Source: Budorcas taxicolor (Eukaryota; Chordata; Mammalia; Artiodactyla; Bovidae). From it: DNA of 64,000 nucleotides. How positions within the stretch are numbered: position 1 is the first letter of the stretch; each line of letters opens with the position of its first letter. Location: assembly GCF_023091745.1 (NCBI RefSeq), contig NC_068912.1:75999067-76063066 (forward strand), given 5' to 3'. The notes beneath the pieces were generated by a model. The model saw nothing but the letters and a program-made list of their open reading frames with translations, ran no database searches and had not been told where the DNA came from. Position numbers and translations under genes: made by a program. Below, piece after piece: positions 34,925-46,319 of the stretch.

Positions 34925-35384
34925 TTGATTAATGACATAAATAATTAGCTGTTGAGAATATGGCTTAAGTTTGGGGTAACAGTGGAATTTTTTAAAGTTT
35001 CATCCCAGAATTAGACAAATGTAAATACCTAGGCATTGAAAGCACTGAGAAAGAGTTTTAGGGGCCAAGATTACTACTATAAAACTTGTAGCATGAATGA
35101 GAATAGAATGATGATCACAGTAGGCAGAAAGCTTCCAAAGACAAAGGCCAGAACAGCTGAGATGCTGAGGTCCAGGAGATGCTCTGGCCAGCATCAGACT
35201 GGAGTACATGCTCTGTGGAGGCAGGCAGATCCAAAAAGAAAGAATTGGGGAGAGTAGAGTCAAGCCAAGCTTTCCCAGTTTCTTATTGCCCCAATCACCA
35301 GTCAGTTGAGAGGAGTGACTGAAGTAGGAGTATTATTCTGATCGATGGTCCTCCATGTTGGTAGAGAATAAATGCATTCGGTGA
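34925..35384. other. Unique non-coding stretch
   Basis: No repeat recognised. Frames of 73-87 codons on both strands overlap each other and show no family resemblance. Confidence 0.4.
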
Positions 35385-35769
35385 TGATGCTGTAACAAAA
35401 TATCACAGAGTGGGTGATTCAAGCAACAGAAATGTATTATCTCATAGTTCTGGAGTTAGAAGTCCAAGATCAAAATGTAGCTTTGGCTTTTTTTCTAAGC
35501 ACTCTTGCTCTTGTTCTTTTGGTCTTGCAGATGACCCCCTTCTCATTGGACTTTCCTTTATGTACTTATAGCATTGGTGTCTCTTTGTGTGTCCAAATTC
35601 CCTCTGCTTATAAGAATATCAGTCAGATTGGATTAGGACCCATTTAATGATCTCACTTTAATTAATCATCTCTTTAAAGGCCCTATCTCCAAACACAGTC
35701 ATACGCTGAGATACTGGAGGTCAGGACCTCAACATAATTATTTAAAGGGAAGACAGATCAGTCCATAAC
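35385..35769 (-). mobile_element. MLT1-type LTR (ERVL-MaLR), solitary
   Basis: Reverse strand: gctgtaacaaaatatcacag, caacagaaatgtattatctc, agttctggagttagaagtcc, aatatcagtcagattggatt, aaggccctatctccaaacac and the LTR start as gtccataaca. Close to the normal LTR length, with no internal retroviral region beside it. Non-coding. Confidence 0.85.
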
Positions 35770-36643
35770 AATCAAAGTGCCCCATAACAGCCTAGTAATA
35801 ACTAGAGATTGCACATCATGATTAATACTTCTGTAACTAACTTTTTCCTTTTCTTCTTAGACTTTTTTTTTCAAGAGCTAAGCTGCCTTCACAATGAGGC
35901 ATGATGAAGGGCAAACCTGTAGCCAGTAACTTATAGTATTAATGATGTACAGAAACAAAATGAGGAATTGCTAAGTCTATCTTTAAAAGACCATTTACCA
36001 CCTGGTTTCTTGATGAACATTTTAAATTCCAGCAAGTTCAAAATGTTCCAAGATGACTAGTCATTTCAGAAGTGCCAATAAAAATGAAAGGATAGATATT
36101 TTATTTTTTGAAAAATAAAGGATTATATTTTACCAGATATCTTTTGTTATATTTCTGTGTGACATGGAATTCTAAAATTGCATTAAAACAATTTCCTCCT
36201 GGAGAACAGTTTGTTTTAATAAAGCTAAACACAGAGAGTAAGAATAATGATAAAGCCTTTTAGCTTTGGAACAAATAACTATAAATGAAATGAAATTAAG
36301 TGAAACTATAAAGAAAAATCATGTTTTTTTCCACATCATCTTTCCACAGAGACATCAAGAGCTTTATAAATGCTCATTAGTTAGGTTATCTGGTGCACTG
36401 CACTGTGGAAATTGCCTTTGTAGTCAAATGTAAAGTTTTCAGATATTGCAACCTGACCATGGAATCCAGAAAAAAGTAGAAGTTTCTTAAAAAATTTCCA
36501 TATTCATGCCTTGGTTCCTATGTTCTGCTCATTCTTTGTATATGCCATGTAAGTGGGAAAGACTTATGACCAGGCCTTACCCCAAATTTCTGAATTTCAT
36601 TTTAATCCACAGGCAGATATTAGAAAAAGATGGAATCTGGAAA

Positions 36644-36664
36644 AACAACAACAACAACAACAAC
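36644..36664. repeat. (ACA)7 microsatellite
   Basis: Uninterrupted ACA/CAA units following aaaa. Confidence 0.9.
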
Positions 36665-36779
36665 TCAGTTCCTACTTTTTCATTGTGTTTAAATTACTAA
36701 TTTTAATATCAAGAATTAAGACTAATTGAGTACTATACTAGACATAATTCAAGTTACTTTTGAACACAGTAACCATGGC

Positions 36780-37240
36780 AGTCTGCTAAGGGTTATGGAA
36801 ATGCCAACATATGGAATGAAATATAGTGTCTAGTCCCAGGGTGTTCACAGTCTAATTGGGAAATTAGACATTAACAACTGTAGTATAATCATAGGTTATA
36901 TACAGTTTTATATATAATAACTGTAGTACTTGCTCATGAAGTCTGGGTTATTTAATAGAAACATAGGAAGCAAAGACTCAGTTTGTTTAGATAATCAAGG
37001 AAAGGTTCTCAGAGGAGAAGACAATTAACCTGGGTCTGAAGGATGTGAAGAATTTTGTAGGAAAGTGTTTCCCAAAGGTTAAGGCAGAACACAAGAGAAC
37101 AGAGAGAAATTCATATAAGACACAGTGATGGAACACTTGGTGTGAAAAATCAGATAATAGAGGATTTTGACTAAGACTTTGAGAAATGGGAGAAAATAAA
37201 ATACTTGTTCTCCAGGAAGACAGTTCTAGAAGCATGTGAG
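36780..37240 (-). mobile_element. L2 LINE segment
   Basis: Reverse L2: gtctagtcccagggtgttca, cagtctaattgggaaattag, aggttctcagaggagaagac, ctgggtctgaaggatgtgaa and ggaacacttggtgtg in the order expected going 5' in the element. Confidence 0.6.
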
Positions 37241-38019
37241 GGTGGCATGCACATAGGAGAGCAAACAGGGAGACAACTTTTCCTATGAGAGTTTACAAGC
37301 CAGGTTTTCAAGGGCAACATGAACATGATGTTCTTTCTTAGTTAACTTCTTGTTCCAAATATCCAAGAGCTTTGAAGATGTGGTCACTTTAACACAATGT
37401 TCTCACACAGTCTTTCATAGTCTATCTACTCCTTGAGGAGCATAATATAATCATAAACAGATAAATTCTAATTTGTCTCATCAACACAAAATCTAAATTC
37501 TTTCCAGACCACTCCTTTATTGAACACTTTACATGTTTTTACATTGCTTATGGTTCTCATTTTTCCCCAGACAAAATCCTATTCAAAATTCAGGTAGTCA
37601 ATGATAAGTAAGGCTTGTGTCTCCACTTTACAAAATCTCTCTCTCTCTCACCTCTGCTACTATTGACATCTCTTACGTGATTGCACCATTCATTACATCT
37701 TCAGCCCATATGCCATTAAAAGTGCAGCCAAAGTTTGGCTGGAAGCCATTCTCAGATGTTTTAGAAAACTCAGCTTTTAGAGCTTTAGGGAATCAGATTG
37801 GTTAGTATCACAAAGTGTTTACCCCCACTTCTTGGCTGGTGAAACTGGGCAGAGATTGCAACTTCACCCTAAGGCTGTTATTCTTTTAAACAAATTCATG
37901 ATGTCTGTTGATTAATGTGCATGAAACAAATTACACTGAAGTCTGGGAGTTTTTACTTGTGTTGGCAAATTGTTCTTAGTGTTTGATTGGTCTTCACTCA
38001 AAAATAACTCTAAAATATG
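37241..38019. other. Unique non-coding stretch
   Basis: A short (TC)n at 37636-37650 is the only low-complexity feature. Nothing coding is supported. Confidence 0.4.
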
Positions 38020-38760
38020 TGACTCTCTTAGTGTATAGTCTCTAGAACAACCAAATGTCTTGTTGACACCTCTACTTGGATTTATCACTGACATCTGAAA
38101 TCTAGCAGGTCCAAACGCAGGATGCCTCCCATAGCTCTCTTCCCCATTTCATTAAATGGAACCACTGTTCATCCAACTGACCAGGGTTTATACTTCAGAG
38201 ATGTCCTATGCTCCTTTCTTTTTCTCATCCTTTAAATACAATCTTCACCAAGTCCTAGTTGCAGTCTCACAATATGTCCCTTCCTACCAACTTCATCACT
38301 GTTTACCAAGTAAAATGGCCTGAGTTGCTGCTTAATCCTTTCAACTAATGTCCCTGCTTTTGTCCTTGGGATATACTTCCATTCTTACTGTACCAGCAAA
38401 GGAATCCATCTTCTAAACATGTAAATCCTATCCTATAACTCCTTAGCACAAAATTCTCCAATACTTTCCTACTATGGTCAAAAAATATCCTTTTCACAGC
38501 CCACAACTAAAGTCCATCACCCTTTACCCTCCATCTGGGCAAACTGATTAGCAGGCTTAGCTGCACCTTCCTTTGGTGCAGGTACAAGATTCAAAACACA
38601 CAATATCCTGACAACATGAGAACTATTGTCCCAAGCCTCCTCCAACCACAATGAAAACACTAAGTCAATTTCCTGTCTTACATTGTCAAGTCATTTTTGA
38701 ATCAGCTCAGGAAGCCTACCCTGTTCTTCCAAAGAGCTATATGAGGAACAAATCTTCTCA
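38020..38760 (+). mobile_element. L2 LINE segment
   Basis: Forward L2: tgacatctgaaatctagcag, catttcattaaatggaacca, atgtcctatgctcctttctt, tatcctataactccttagca and ggaagcctaccctgttcttc. Decayed, with no open frame. Confidence 0.65.
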
Positions 38761-38844
38761 TACTCTTTTGGTGTGTGTATGTGGTCATTGGTCTTGACAA
38801 CCCAAACAAATTTCGAGTGGGGTGGAGTTCCATCCTTGCAGTGC

Positions 38845-38900
38845 TACTATCTATCAATCTATCTATCATCTATCAATCATCTATTTATCTTCTCTCCTCA
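38845..38900. repeat. Imperfect (TATC)n tract
   Basis: Repeated ctat/catc units: actatctatcaatctatcta, then tcatctatcaatcatctatt. Confidence 0.75.
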
Positions 38901-39069
38901 TCATCTGGAGTTTTTATACGTACCTCATTTACTTTTAGTGGTGTGTATGCCTTTTGTTCCAACTTCTCCATATTTAAAATTCTATAAAAAGACCCCCATC
39001 ATTTCTACATATAAACTTAGAGTTTAGGCCTTTATTCCTTCTCCTAAGAACTTTCTTTATATCATTTAT

Positions 39070-39520
39070 TACCAATTAATATCACTGACAATGACTCTCT
39101 CCTGAACCAAACTCTGATAAGCTCCTCTGAGCCTGACTCAGCCGCATCTTTAACATGTTTTCAAGAACCTGGTTTAGTAAAAATCCTGTGTAATCAGTTT
39201 AGCAAGGATTCCCCTTCCCCCGGTGTTTATACTTGGTAGTTTTCTATCCACAGACCCCTACCCTGATCTTTGGCTATAAATTTCTCTTTTTCCTTTATGT
39301 CTTTAGAATTGAGCTCAATCCCCCCAATATTGCAAAAATCCATTGCAGTAGTTCCTACACCTACCAAGATAGTTTTGAATAAACTCTGTCTTTCCATTCT
39401 AACAAGTGTCAGAATAAATATTTCTTTAGCAACCACCCTTGGATATTTTGAGAAGAGACAGAGACTTCTCTTCCATTTATCAACTTGCTTGTCATTAAGA
39501 ACAGTTCATTTGCCCTAATG
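39070..39520 (+). repeat. LTR-like old repeat (tentative)
   Basis: Has an LTR-like layout: gctataaatttctc (39275-39288), then gaataaactctgtctttcca (39377-39396, polyadenylation-like) and aagtgtcagaataaat. I cannot name the family and see no clear TG...CA ends or TSD. Confidence 0.3.
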
Positions 39521-40849
39521 GGAATTTGACTTCTTCTATTTATCTCTGTCAAATTTTCTAGCTTTTGAGAAATTAATTTTAAGTACTGTCATATTACGGT
39601 CAGAAAACACAATGTCTGTCACTTTATTACAATCTCTATTTATACAAACTCAATCAATTTTCTTGGTGATCACTTCACACTTTTGATAATACTGACCACC
39701 TGTATGAGCACAGATACTCAAATCCAGAGTCTCTAATAGTATTCACCTACAAATAATACTTTAATGCATAGTTTCTTTGATTGTTTTTGTTTATTTCCAA
39801 ACCTGGACACCAAGAGTAAATGCATTTACTCCACATTCCATACTTTAAGTTGTACACAGAGCAAGTGCTATATTTCCTGGGAAACTTTCCTCATTTGCAT
39901 TTGTAAGGAGCATATAATCCCAAGTCTTATCCTCATCCCTTCATAATAGCTGTAGTTTCTGTTTAGACATTTTTTATCTTTCTAAAATAAACACAAAAAA
40001 TATCACTCCCCTCTTGGTTTGGTGGTCAGGGCTTTCCCATCAGTCATGGCAGACTTACTGTCACATGCTTTCCCTTTCTTCATGGTAAATGTCTCTTGTG
40101 CTCTGAATAATGCTTCAGAATTCACTCAGAACAGTTTGCCAGGTGGCCATTTCAATATATTTAAATGATCTCAAGAGATAACATCTATTTACCATTCAGT
40201 ATCATTGTCAAGAACCCTTAACATCATCTCTTATCAAAATATTTCTCTTTTTTCTTCTATCTTTTGTAGTTAATGACTGAGATCTGAGACAGGTATGCTG
40301 GGCTACTCAGTCCAGCTTTATGATAGAGCCTGGATCAGAATCCAGGAACCAGTCTTCTGCTTGGTTAGTTGAAGTACTGCTTTATTGATACTCTCAGAAC
40401 TGAGAAAGCTAAAAATTCCACTGACCAAACTCACAAGAAATTGAAACATAAAACAAAATGTTCCTCTATTAATAAATAAAACATGATAAAACTAACCAAA
40501 GGCCAGAATGTTTATACTGTTTGATTAGCACATTCTATTTCTAAAATGAAAACAGCTATATGGGAAATTACAGTGTTTTCATGTGAACCTGATATGACAA
40601 CAAAGTTATAATTAAGGCTGGTTCAAGAGACCTACCATATTGTGATGAACCATCTCCATGCTCAGGAACAATTCTGACAAGCAGAGATTCAGACCTTCCC
40701 TTGAATGGTTTTCTTCTACCCTAGTCTCTAAGCAGACCACTTTCTCTCCATTCACATATTCCTTCATGGGACAATAGCTTCAAAATAATAGCAATCTTAT
40801 ATTAAATGTCTATAATGCTCCTAATGTTTTAAGAAAATAATAATAATGA
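39521..40849. other. Unique non-coding stretch
   Basis: No repeat family or coding unit recognised. Confidence 0.4.
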
Positions 40850-40960
40850 TAATAAACATATTAATTCCAAATTCCAGATGCTGTTTGAAGCAACTTGTTT
40901 ATCCTCATAGCAACCTTATGAAGCAGAGGCTTCTTACAATCTTTATTTTGAAAACTATAT
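40850..40960 (-). repeat. MIR SINE fragment
   Basis: Reverse MIR: ccagatgctgtttgaagcaa, cttgtttatcctcatagcaa and ccttatgaagcagaggcttc. Confidence 0.65.
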
Positions 40961-41017
40961 TGGGGAATACATGTTCTTTACAAAAAGTGTATAAAATGTA
41001 AATATTGGTAAAAATAA

Positions 41018-41709
41018 GGGCTTAAAGCTTAACATTCAGAAAACGAAGATCATGGCATCTGGTCCCATCACTTCATGGGAAATAGGGAAACAGTGGAAAC
41101 AGTGTCAGACTTTATTTTGGGGGGCTCCAAAATCACTGCAGATGTTGACTGCAGCCATGAAATTAAAAGATGCTTACTCCTTGAAGGGAAAGTTATGACC
41201 AACCTAGATAGCATATTGAAAAGCAGAGACATTACTTTGCCAGCAAAAGTCCGTCTAGTCAAGGCTATGGTTTTTCCAGTGTTCATGTATGGATGTGAGA
41301 GTTGGACTGTGAAGAAAGCTGAGTGCTTAAGAATTGATGCTTTTGAACTGTGGTGTTGAAGAAGACTCTTGGGAGTCCCTTGGACTGTAAGGAGATCCAA
41401 CCAGTCCATTCTAAAGGAGATCAGCCCTACGATTTCTTTGGAAGGAATGATGCTAAAGCTGAAACTCCAGTACTTTGGCCACCTCATGCAAAGAGTTGAC
41501 TCACTGGAAAAGACTCTGATGCTGGGAGGGATTGGGGGCAGGAGGAGAAGGGGACGACAGAGGATGAGATGGCTGGATGGCATCACTGACTCGATGGACA
41601 TGAGTCTGAGTGAATTCAGGGAGTTGGTAATGGATAGGGAGGCCTGGCGTGCTGTGATTCATGGGGTCACAAAGAGTCGGACAAAACTGAGCGACTGAAC
41701 TGAACTGAA
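41018..41709 (+). mobile_element. BovB 3' fragment, 0.7 kb
   Basis: Forward BovB from cttaaagcttaacattcaga to the end gactgaactgaactgaa. Two long frames (41075-41359, 41369-41698) are separated by a TGA at 41357-41359. This C-terminal part lies beyond the RT active site, so it carries no catalytic motif. Close to consensus. Confidence 0.95.
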
Positions 41710-41819
41710 CAATCCATTACCCAGCTTAAGAAATAGAGCATGCATCTCCCTCCTTTCCTACATTATCTCAATGGACCAGTATCTTGATTGTGTTGTTAGT
41801 AACTCCCTTTCTTCTCTCT

Positions 41820-42135
41820 GGGCTTATTCGATTAACTTTTTATCTTATTGATTTGGAAGGCTTTTTTCTCCACTGTATTCTGAAAATCAGTATTTTGTTT
41901 CCTATAAGATGCTAATATCTTCTCCCAGTTTTTGGTTTTTGTTTTCACCATCTTTACTGTATATTTTGTGATTAATTTTAATGTGATCCAGTTTATCATT
42001 GTTTATAATTTAAAATTATTTTTTTCTTGTTGAATAAAAACTCTTTTTAATCCTGAGGTTATAATAATATTATTCAGTATTGCCTTCAAACAATTTGGTA
42101 GTTTGGTTTTCACCATTTAGAAATGTTTTTATGAA
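41820..42135 (-). mobile_element. Old L1 (L1M) ORF2/3' segment
   Basis: Reverse L1: tatcttctcccagtttttgg, gtgatccagtttatcattgt and attgccttcaaacaatttgg correspond to the L1 ORF2 end and 3' part. Very decayed. Confidence 0.6.
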
Positions 42136-42139
42136 TATT

Positions 42140-42285
42140 GTAGCAGGGAGGTAATTATTTACATATTCTAGATAAACAGAGGCAAGGACATTGTCTAACT
42201 CAAGATTTACAGATGTTAATTTGTAGAGCTAAGATTTAAACCCAAGCAGTCTGCTTTTGAAGTCCATACGTCTATATCTGCCTCT
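42140..42285 (-). repeat. MIR SINE
   Basis: Reverse MIR tail: aacagaggcaaggacattgt, ttaaacccaagcagtctgct and gaagtccatacgtcta. Confidence 0.65.
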
Positions 42286-42299
42286 GAGGGTATTATTAG

Positions 42300-42412
42300 A
42301 GAAATTATATAGACATGGGAACTGAGGCCCAGCGAGGTTAGGTGACTTGCTCAAGGTCACAGAGTCAGTAAGGGCTACAGACAGTATGCAAACTTCAACA
42401 CTCTTTAGACCA
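42300..42412 (-). repeat. MIR SINE fragment
   Basis: Reverse MIR: gggaactgaggcccagcgag, gttaggtgacttgctcaagg and tcacagagtcagtaagggct. Well conserved and directly beside another reverse MIR. Confidence 0.75.
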
Positions 42413-42889
42413 GAGTTTGTATATTTCCCTTTATAAGTCCTGTCTTCTAAGGACCACATGCTGGTCTGTGGATTCTATTCCCACAAATGAATGTTTTGCT
42501 CCCTGTTTTATTTTGGGAGTCATTTTCTTCTCTTCTGCAAAGAGCTGGCTTTACTTGTACTCTTTGCACTTCACTTGTTTAACCCACAAATTAAAAAAAT
42601 TATCTCCTGGTTTTGTATTAATCTTATCTCAGCTTTTTCTGATTCATCACATCACTTTATTTCTTAATCTGAATTGATATGTAATTTTCACTTCTTAGAG
42701 CCCCATCTGCTGACCTTCTAATATTCTGCATTCAGATTCTATTTATAGAGGATAATCTTACTTTGAGCTTCAGGTTACCACTTTTTCAGTGATTGCAATT
42801 AACACTTCAAGGGTTTCTTTGATCTTGCTTCTTCCCTTTATCCTTGGGCTCATCTTTTACTATTTCTTCTTAATTTTGTTTCATTCTTT
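42413..42889. other. Unique non-coding stretch
   Basis: No repeat or gene recognised. Confidence 0.4.
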
Positions 42890-43085
42890 TCTTCCTTCAT
42901 TCAACCAGCACACACTCAATTCTACATTCCAAGTCTAAGGCACTGTTCTAGATGCTGAAAAGAAACATGCTCTCACCCTCATAAAGCTTGCATTCTAGTG
43001 GAAAGGCAAATAATAAGCAAACAAGTAGATGCATAACATATCAGATGATGTAAAGTGCTATGGGAAAGGAAAGGAAACAGGTCAG
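42890..43085 (-). repeat. L2 3' end
   Basis: Reverse L2: tcattcaaccagcacacact, ctaaggcactgttctagatg, aaagcttgcattctagtgga and gatgtaaagtgctatgggaa. Confidence 0.75.
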
Positions 43086-43499
43086 CTTGAGTTGTTTTTC
43101 TTAATTAATTGATTTATTGGATTGCTATGCAAAAGAACTAACAATTGACAAATATCCTAAGTCCTAGATTTGGCTCACTGTTTTATTTAGAATTTTATTA
43201 CTTTTCAAATATTTTCATTCAATTTCACTTACACTCAGCTGTTTCTCTAGAGTCATTGACAATAGCTGACTTTTCCTTGTCATGCCTTGCAGGGAAATAG
43301 TTAAAGGTAAACTTTTTGGTAAAAGTCAACTACTGTTTCTGACTCTTGAAGATAATATAAATGCTCCCTTTTGTGGTTACTGGGAGTTCAAAGGATGCAA
43401 ACTTGTCACTTCTGGGTTTTTAGGGGGTCCTTGATTCAGCCTAAATTATCTCAAAGTACAGCCTTTATGTATACAAGTGACTCTTTCTATTTTACTGAT

Positions 43500-43780
43500 A
43501 TATATTCCTCTGCTCAAAATGCCATTTGTTCTATTGTCACATATTGAAATTCTGCTCATCTTTCAAAATCCAAATCAAATATCATCACCCCATTTCTTGC
43601 AATGAATACTTCTCTGACTATCTGAAGCAGAATCCAAGTGCATACCCAAGCATGCTTCATCTCTCTCAGCTCTTTATACCTACTCTTGCAGTATTTTGTA
43701 TCAAACACATGGAGTCCCTTAGTATATGCAATTGCAATTTCCTTAGGGTATAAAAAGACTGACTTTAGGTAACCTTACTT
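43500..43780 (+). repeat. L2 LINE segment
   Basis: Forward L2: tctgctcaaaatgccatttg, tctgctcatctttcaaaatc, caaatatcatcaccccattt and acttctctgactatctgaag. Confidence 0.6.
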
Positions 43781-44054
43781 ACAATAATATTTTTTATTTA
43801 AGACTAAGTTCTCCAACAATCACAATCTAATAGCCTTATTTTATAAACTTTTAGATGTATTTATTGGACCAAGTTGAATGGCATGATTAGTTGGATTGAA
43901 TAGTTTTTCCTTCTTCATGAAATCATTTAAGATCTTCTCTATGCCTTGAACTGTGTCATGAAGTAATGATAACATGAATATAACAGAGATCCTGTCTCAT
44001 AGACTGGTGAGGGAGACAGACGAGATGACAACATTCAGTGTACTGGAAATGCAG

Positions 44055-44260
44055 AAGCAGAGAGCCAGCACAATTTCTTAGTTACCAGCTTTGACACTTG
44101 CTTTTTGTGCAGCTTTGGATATGTCTCTTAATCCATTGGTACCTAAAATTTTTCATTTACAAAATGAGAAGTGTAAATTCCCATCTTTCAAGGAGATTTT
44201 TAGGTGTAGAGATAAAGTCCAACATAATTATCAATAAATGGGAGTCATTATCATTGTTGT
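44055..44260 (+). repeat. MIR SINE
   Basis: Forward MIR: tgacacttgctttttgtgca, gctttggatatgtctcttaa and tttttcatttacaaaatgag in order. Confidence 0.7.
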
Positions 44261-44280
44261 AGTATGATCTTGCAAAAATG

Positions 44281-44474
44281 TGAAAGTGTTAGCTGCTCAG
44301 TCCTGTCCAACTCTTTGTGACCCCATGGACTGTAGCCCGCCAGGTTTCTCTGTCCATGGAATTCTCCAGGCAAGAATACTGGAGCAGGTAGCCATTCCCT
44401 TCTCTTCCTGACCTAGGGATCAAACCTAGTCTTCTGCATTGCAGGTAGATTCTTTGCCATCTGAGCCACCAGGG
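44281..44474 (-). mobile_element. Bov-tA SINE
   Basis: Reverse Bov-tA: tgaaagtgttagctgctcag, ggaattctccaggcaagaat and ttctttgccatctgagccac, with a small internal deletion after ccattcccttct. Confidence 0.93.
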
Positions 44475-44689
44475 CATATCAGCTAATTTGAAAGCAGACA
44501 AGACTGTTAAACCAGTTCAGGCTGGAGGATAAATCCAGATGATAAAATCAATACCATGGTATGTCCACTCAAACCAGACTTGTTCTTGGGGGCACAACAC
44601 TGCTTGTAGAGATGACCACTGTCAAAATGACCTCAAAATTCATGTTTAAGAGAGTGAGAAAGCAGGTAACAGTTATTGAAAAATCGTTG

Positions 44690-44830
44690 TTTGTTAGATT
44701 CTTATATTTCATGTACATTATTTCATTTGATCTTCACAATAGCCATTCAAGGAAGTGGGCATTGTTATTCCCTTAGTATAGGCATAGAAAGTGAGATTCA
44801 AAGAAGTTAAATGTTTGCATTTCTAACATT
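44690..44830 (-). repeat. MIR SINE fragment
   Basis: Reverse MIR-like: tttcatttgatcttcacaat, agccattcaaggaagtgggc and attgttattccctta. This accounts for a 71-codon open frame in the region. Confidence 0.6.
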
Positions 44831-45567
44831 ATAGTCTAAAAACAGCCAATTATACTTCAACAGATGTGTACATATGTGTATAATGTTTAAAGAAACTATA
44901 GCCATTTTACTACAAAGCATGTTATCAAACAGTGATTCTTCAATATCTGCCCTCTAACTGTAATTCAGATGTGTTTATAGAATAATGCAATCTTTTTGCC
45001 AAGTCAAATGATACATAAGGTACTGTCTAACAACTAAAACCTAAGGTGTCCTTTGAAAATTTCCCATCTGACTTTTCACGATGTAGGAGACATAGGACTA
45101 CTGTCCAATAGAAAAGATAGAAGAGTCATCTTTACCCTCTCACATAAGTAGACAGTTACTGTACCTCCTAGGTAGTAAAATAGTAGAACATGATTTCTAG
45201 ATGGAATCATCTATGTGTTGAGATCATCACTGTTTTACATAGTCTATGTTAATACAAAAAGCATCATTAAACATTGTTATGAATTTTGTCTGTGCCTCCA
45301 GTGGCAAATCAGAGGCTGCTCTCTTTGCTTCTTTTTCTTTGAATTACTAGAACATTGTTCACTGTACCTTGTATTTCATATATCCTGAGAGATAGTCAAG
45401 CCCTTGATATTGTAGTCCTTTAAGAAAATATTTAAAACTGCTTTTATGAAAGAATATTGCTGTATATTCAAGATTGAACATTAGTGTTCTTCTGCTCTGC
45501 CTCAATGATCTTTTTAAACATGTAGATTCATATCTATGTATGATATATATATTTAATGTTGTTTACT
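44831..45567. other. Unique non-coding stretch
   Basis: No repeat or gene recognised. Confidence 0.4.
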
Positions 45568-45920
45568 GATGTTTTTGAACTTTGGTGCTGGAAAAGACTC
45601 TTGAGAGTCCCTTGGACAGCAAGGAGATCAAGCCAGTCAATCCTAAAGGAAATCAATCCTGGATATTCTTGGAAAGACTGATGATAAAGCTAAAGCTCCA
45701 ATACCTTGGACAGCTGACTCACTGGAAAAGACCCTGATGCTGGGAAAGATTTAATGCAAAAGGAGAAGAAGGCAACAGAGGGTGAGATGGTTGGACGCCT
45801 TCCCGATTCAATGGACATGAGTTTGAGCAAACTCTGGGAGATAGTGAAGGACAGGGAAACCTGGCATGCTGCATTTCATGGAATTGTAAAGAGTCAGACG
45901 TGACCTAGCAACTGAAGAAC
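45568..45920 (+). mobile_element. BovB 3' fragment, diverged
   Basis: Forward BovB end: gaaaagactcttgagagtcc, gaccctgatgctgggaaaga and gacctggcatgctgc-type text to cctagcaactgaagaac. Small deletions after ccttggacagctgactcact mark it as older than the other copies. Confidence 0.9.
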
Positions 45921-46054
45921 AATGTTCTTTATGTTAATAAATACTTTAAGTGTGTATGTGTGAGTGCATCCATCAATGATATTCTTCCCAATAAAACAAA
46001 CAAGATACTAAAAATGAGGATACTTTTATAAAAAAAATGAGCACAGTGATAAAT

Positions 46055-46270
46055 GCTTACTTGATGATTCAGTGGTAAAGAATCCACCTGCAATGCAGGA
46101 GACACAGGGGACATGGATTCAATCCCTGGGTCAGGAAGATACTCTGGAGGAAGAAATGACAACCTACTCCAGGATGTTTGCCTGGAGGATCCTGTGGACA
46201 GAGGAGCCTGGTGGACTACAGTCCATAGTTGTGAGGAGTTGGACATGACTGAGCGACTGAGCACACACAG
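46055..46270 (+). mobile_element. Bov-tA SINE
   Basis: Head gcttacttgatgattcagtg, gattcaatccctgggtcagg, body ctactccaggatgtttgcct and tail gacatgactgagcgactgag, followed by a (CA)n run. Confidence 0.93.
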
Positions 46271-46279
46271 GCGCATGCA

Positions 46280-46283
<4 letters not shown>

Positions 46284-46315
<32 letters not shown>
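46284..46315. repeat. (CA)16 microsatellite
   Basis: Uninterrupted CA run at the 3' end of the Bov-tA copy, a common position for such tracts. Confidence 0.95.

Positions 46316-46319
<4 letters not shown>

Noticed and set aside
38845..38900. Possible CRISPR-like spaced repeats
   Set aside because: Simple TATC/CATC microsatellite with no defined spacers, in a mammalian genome.
41068..41698. 177-codon reverse frame and 94/109-codon forward frames
   Set aside because: All lie in the BovB fragment 41018-41709. The forward frames are the element's own coding direction; the reverse frame is its shadow.
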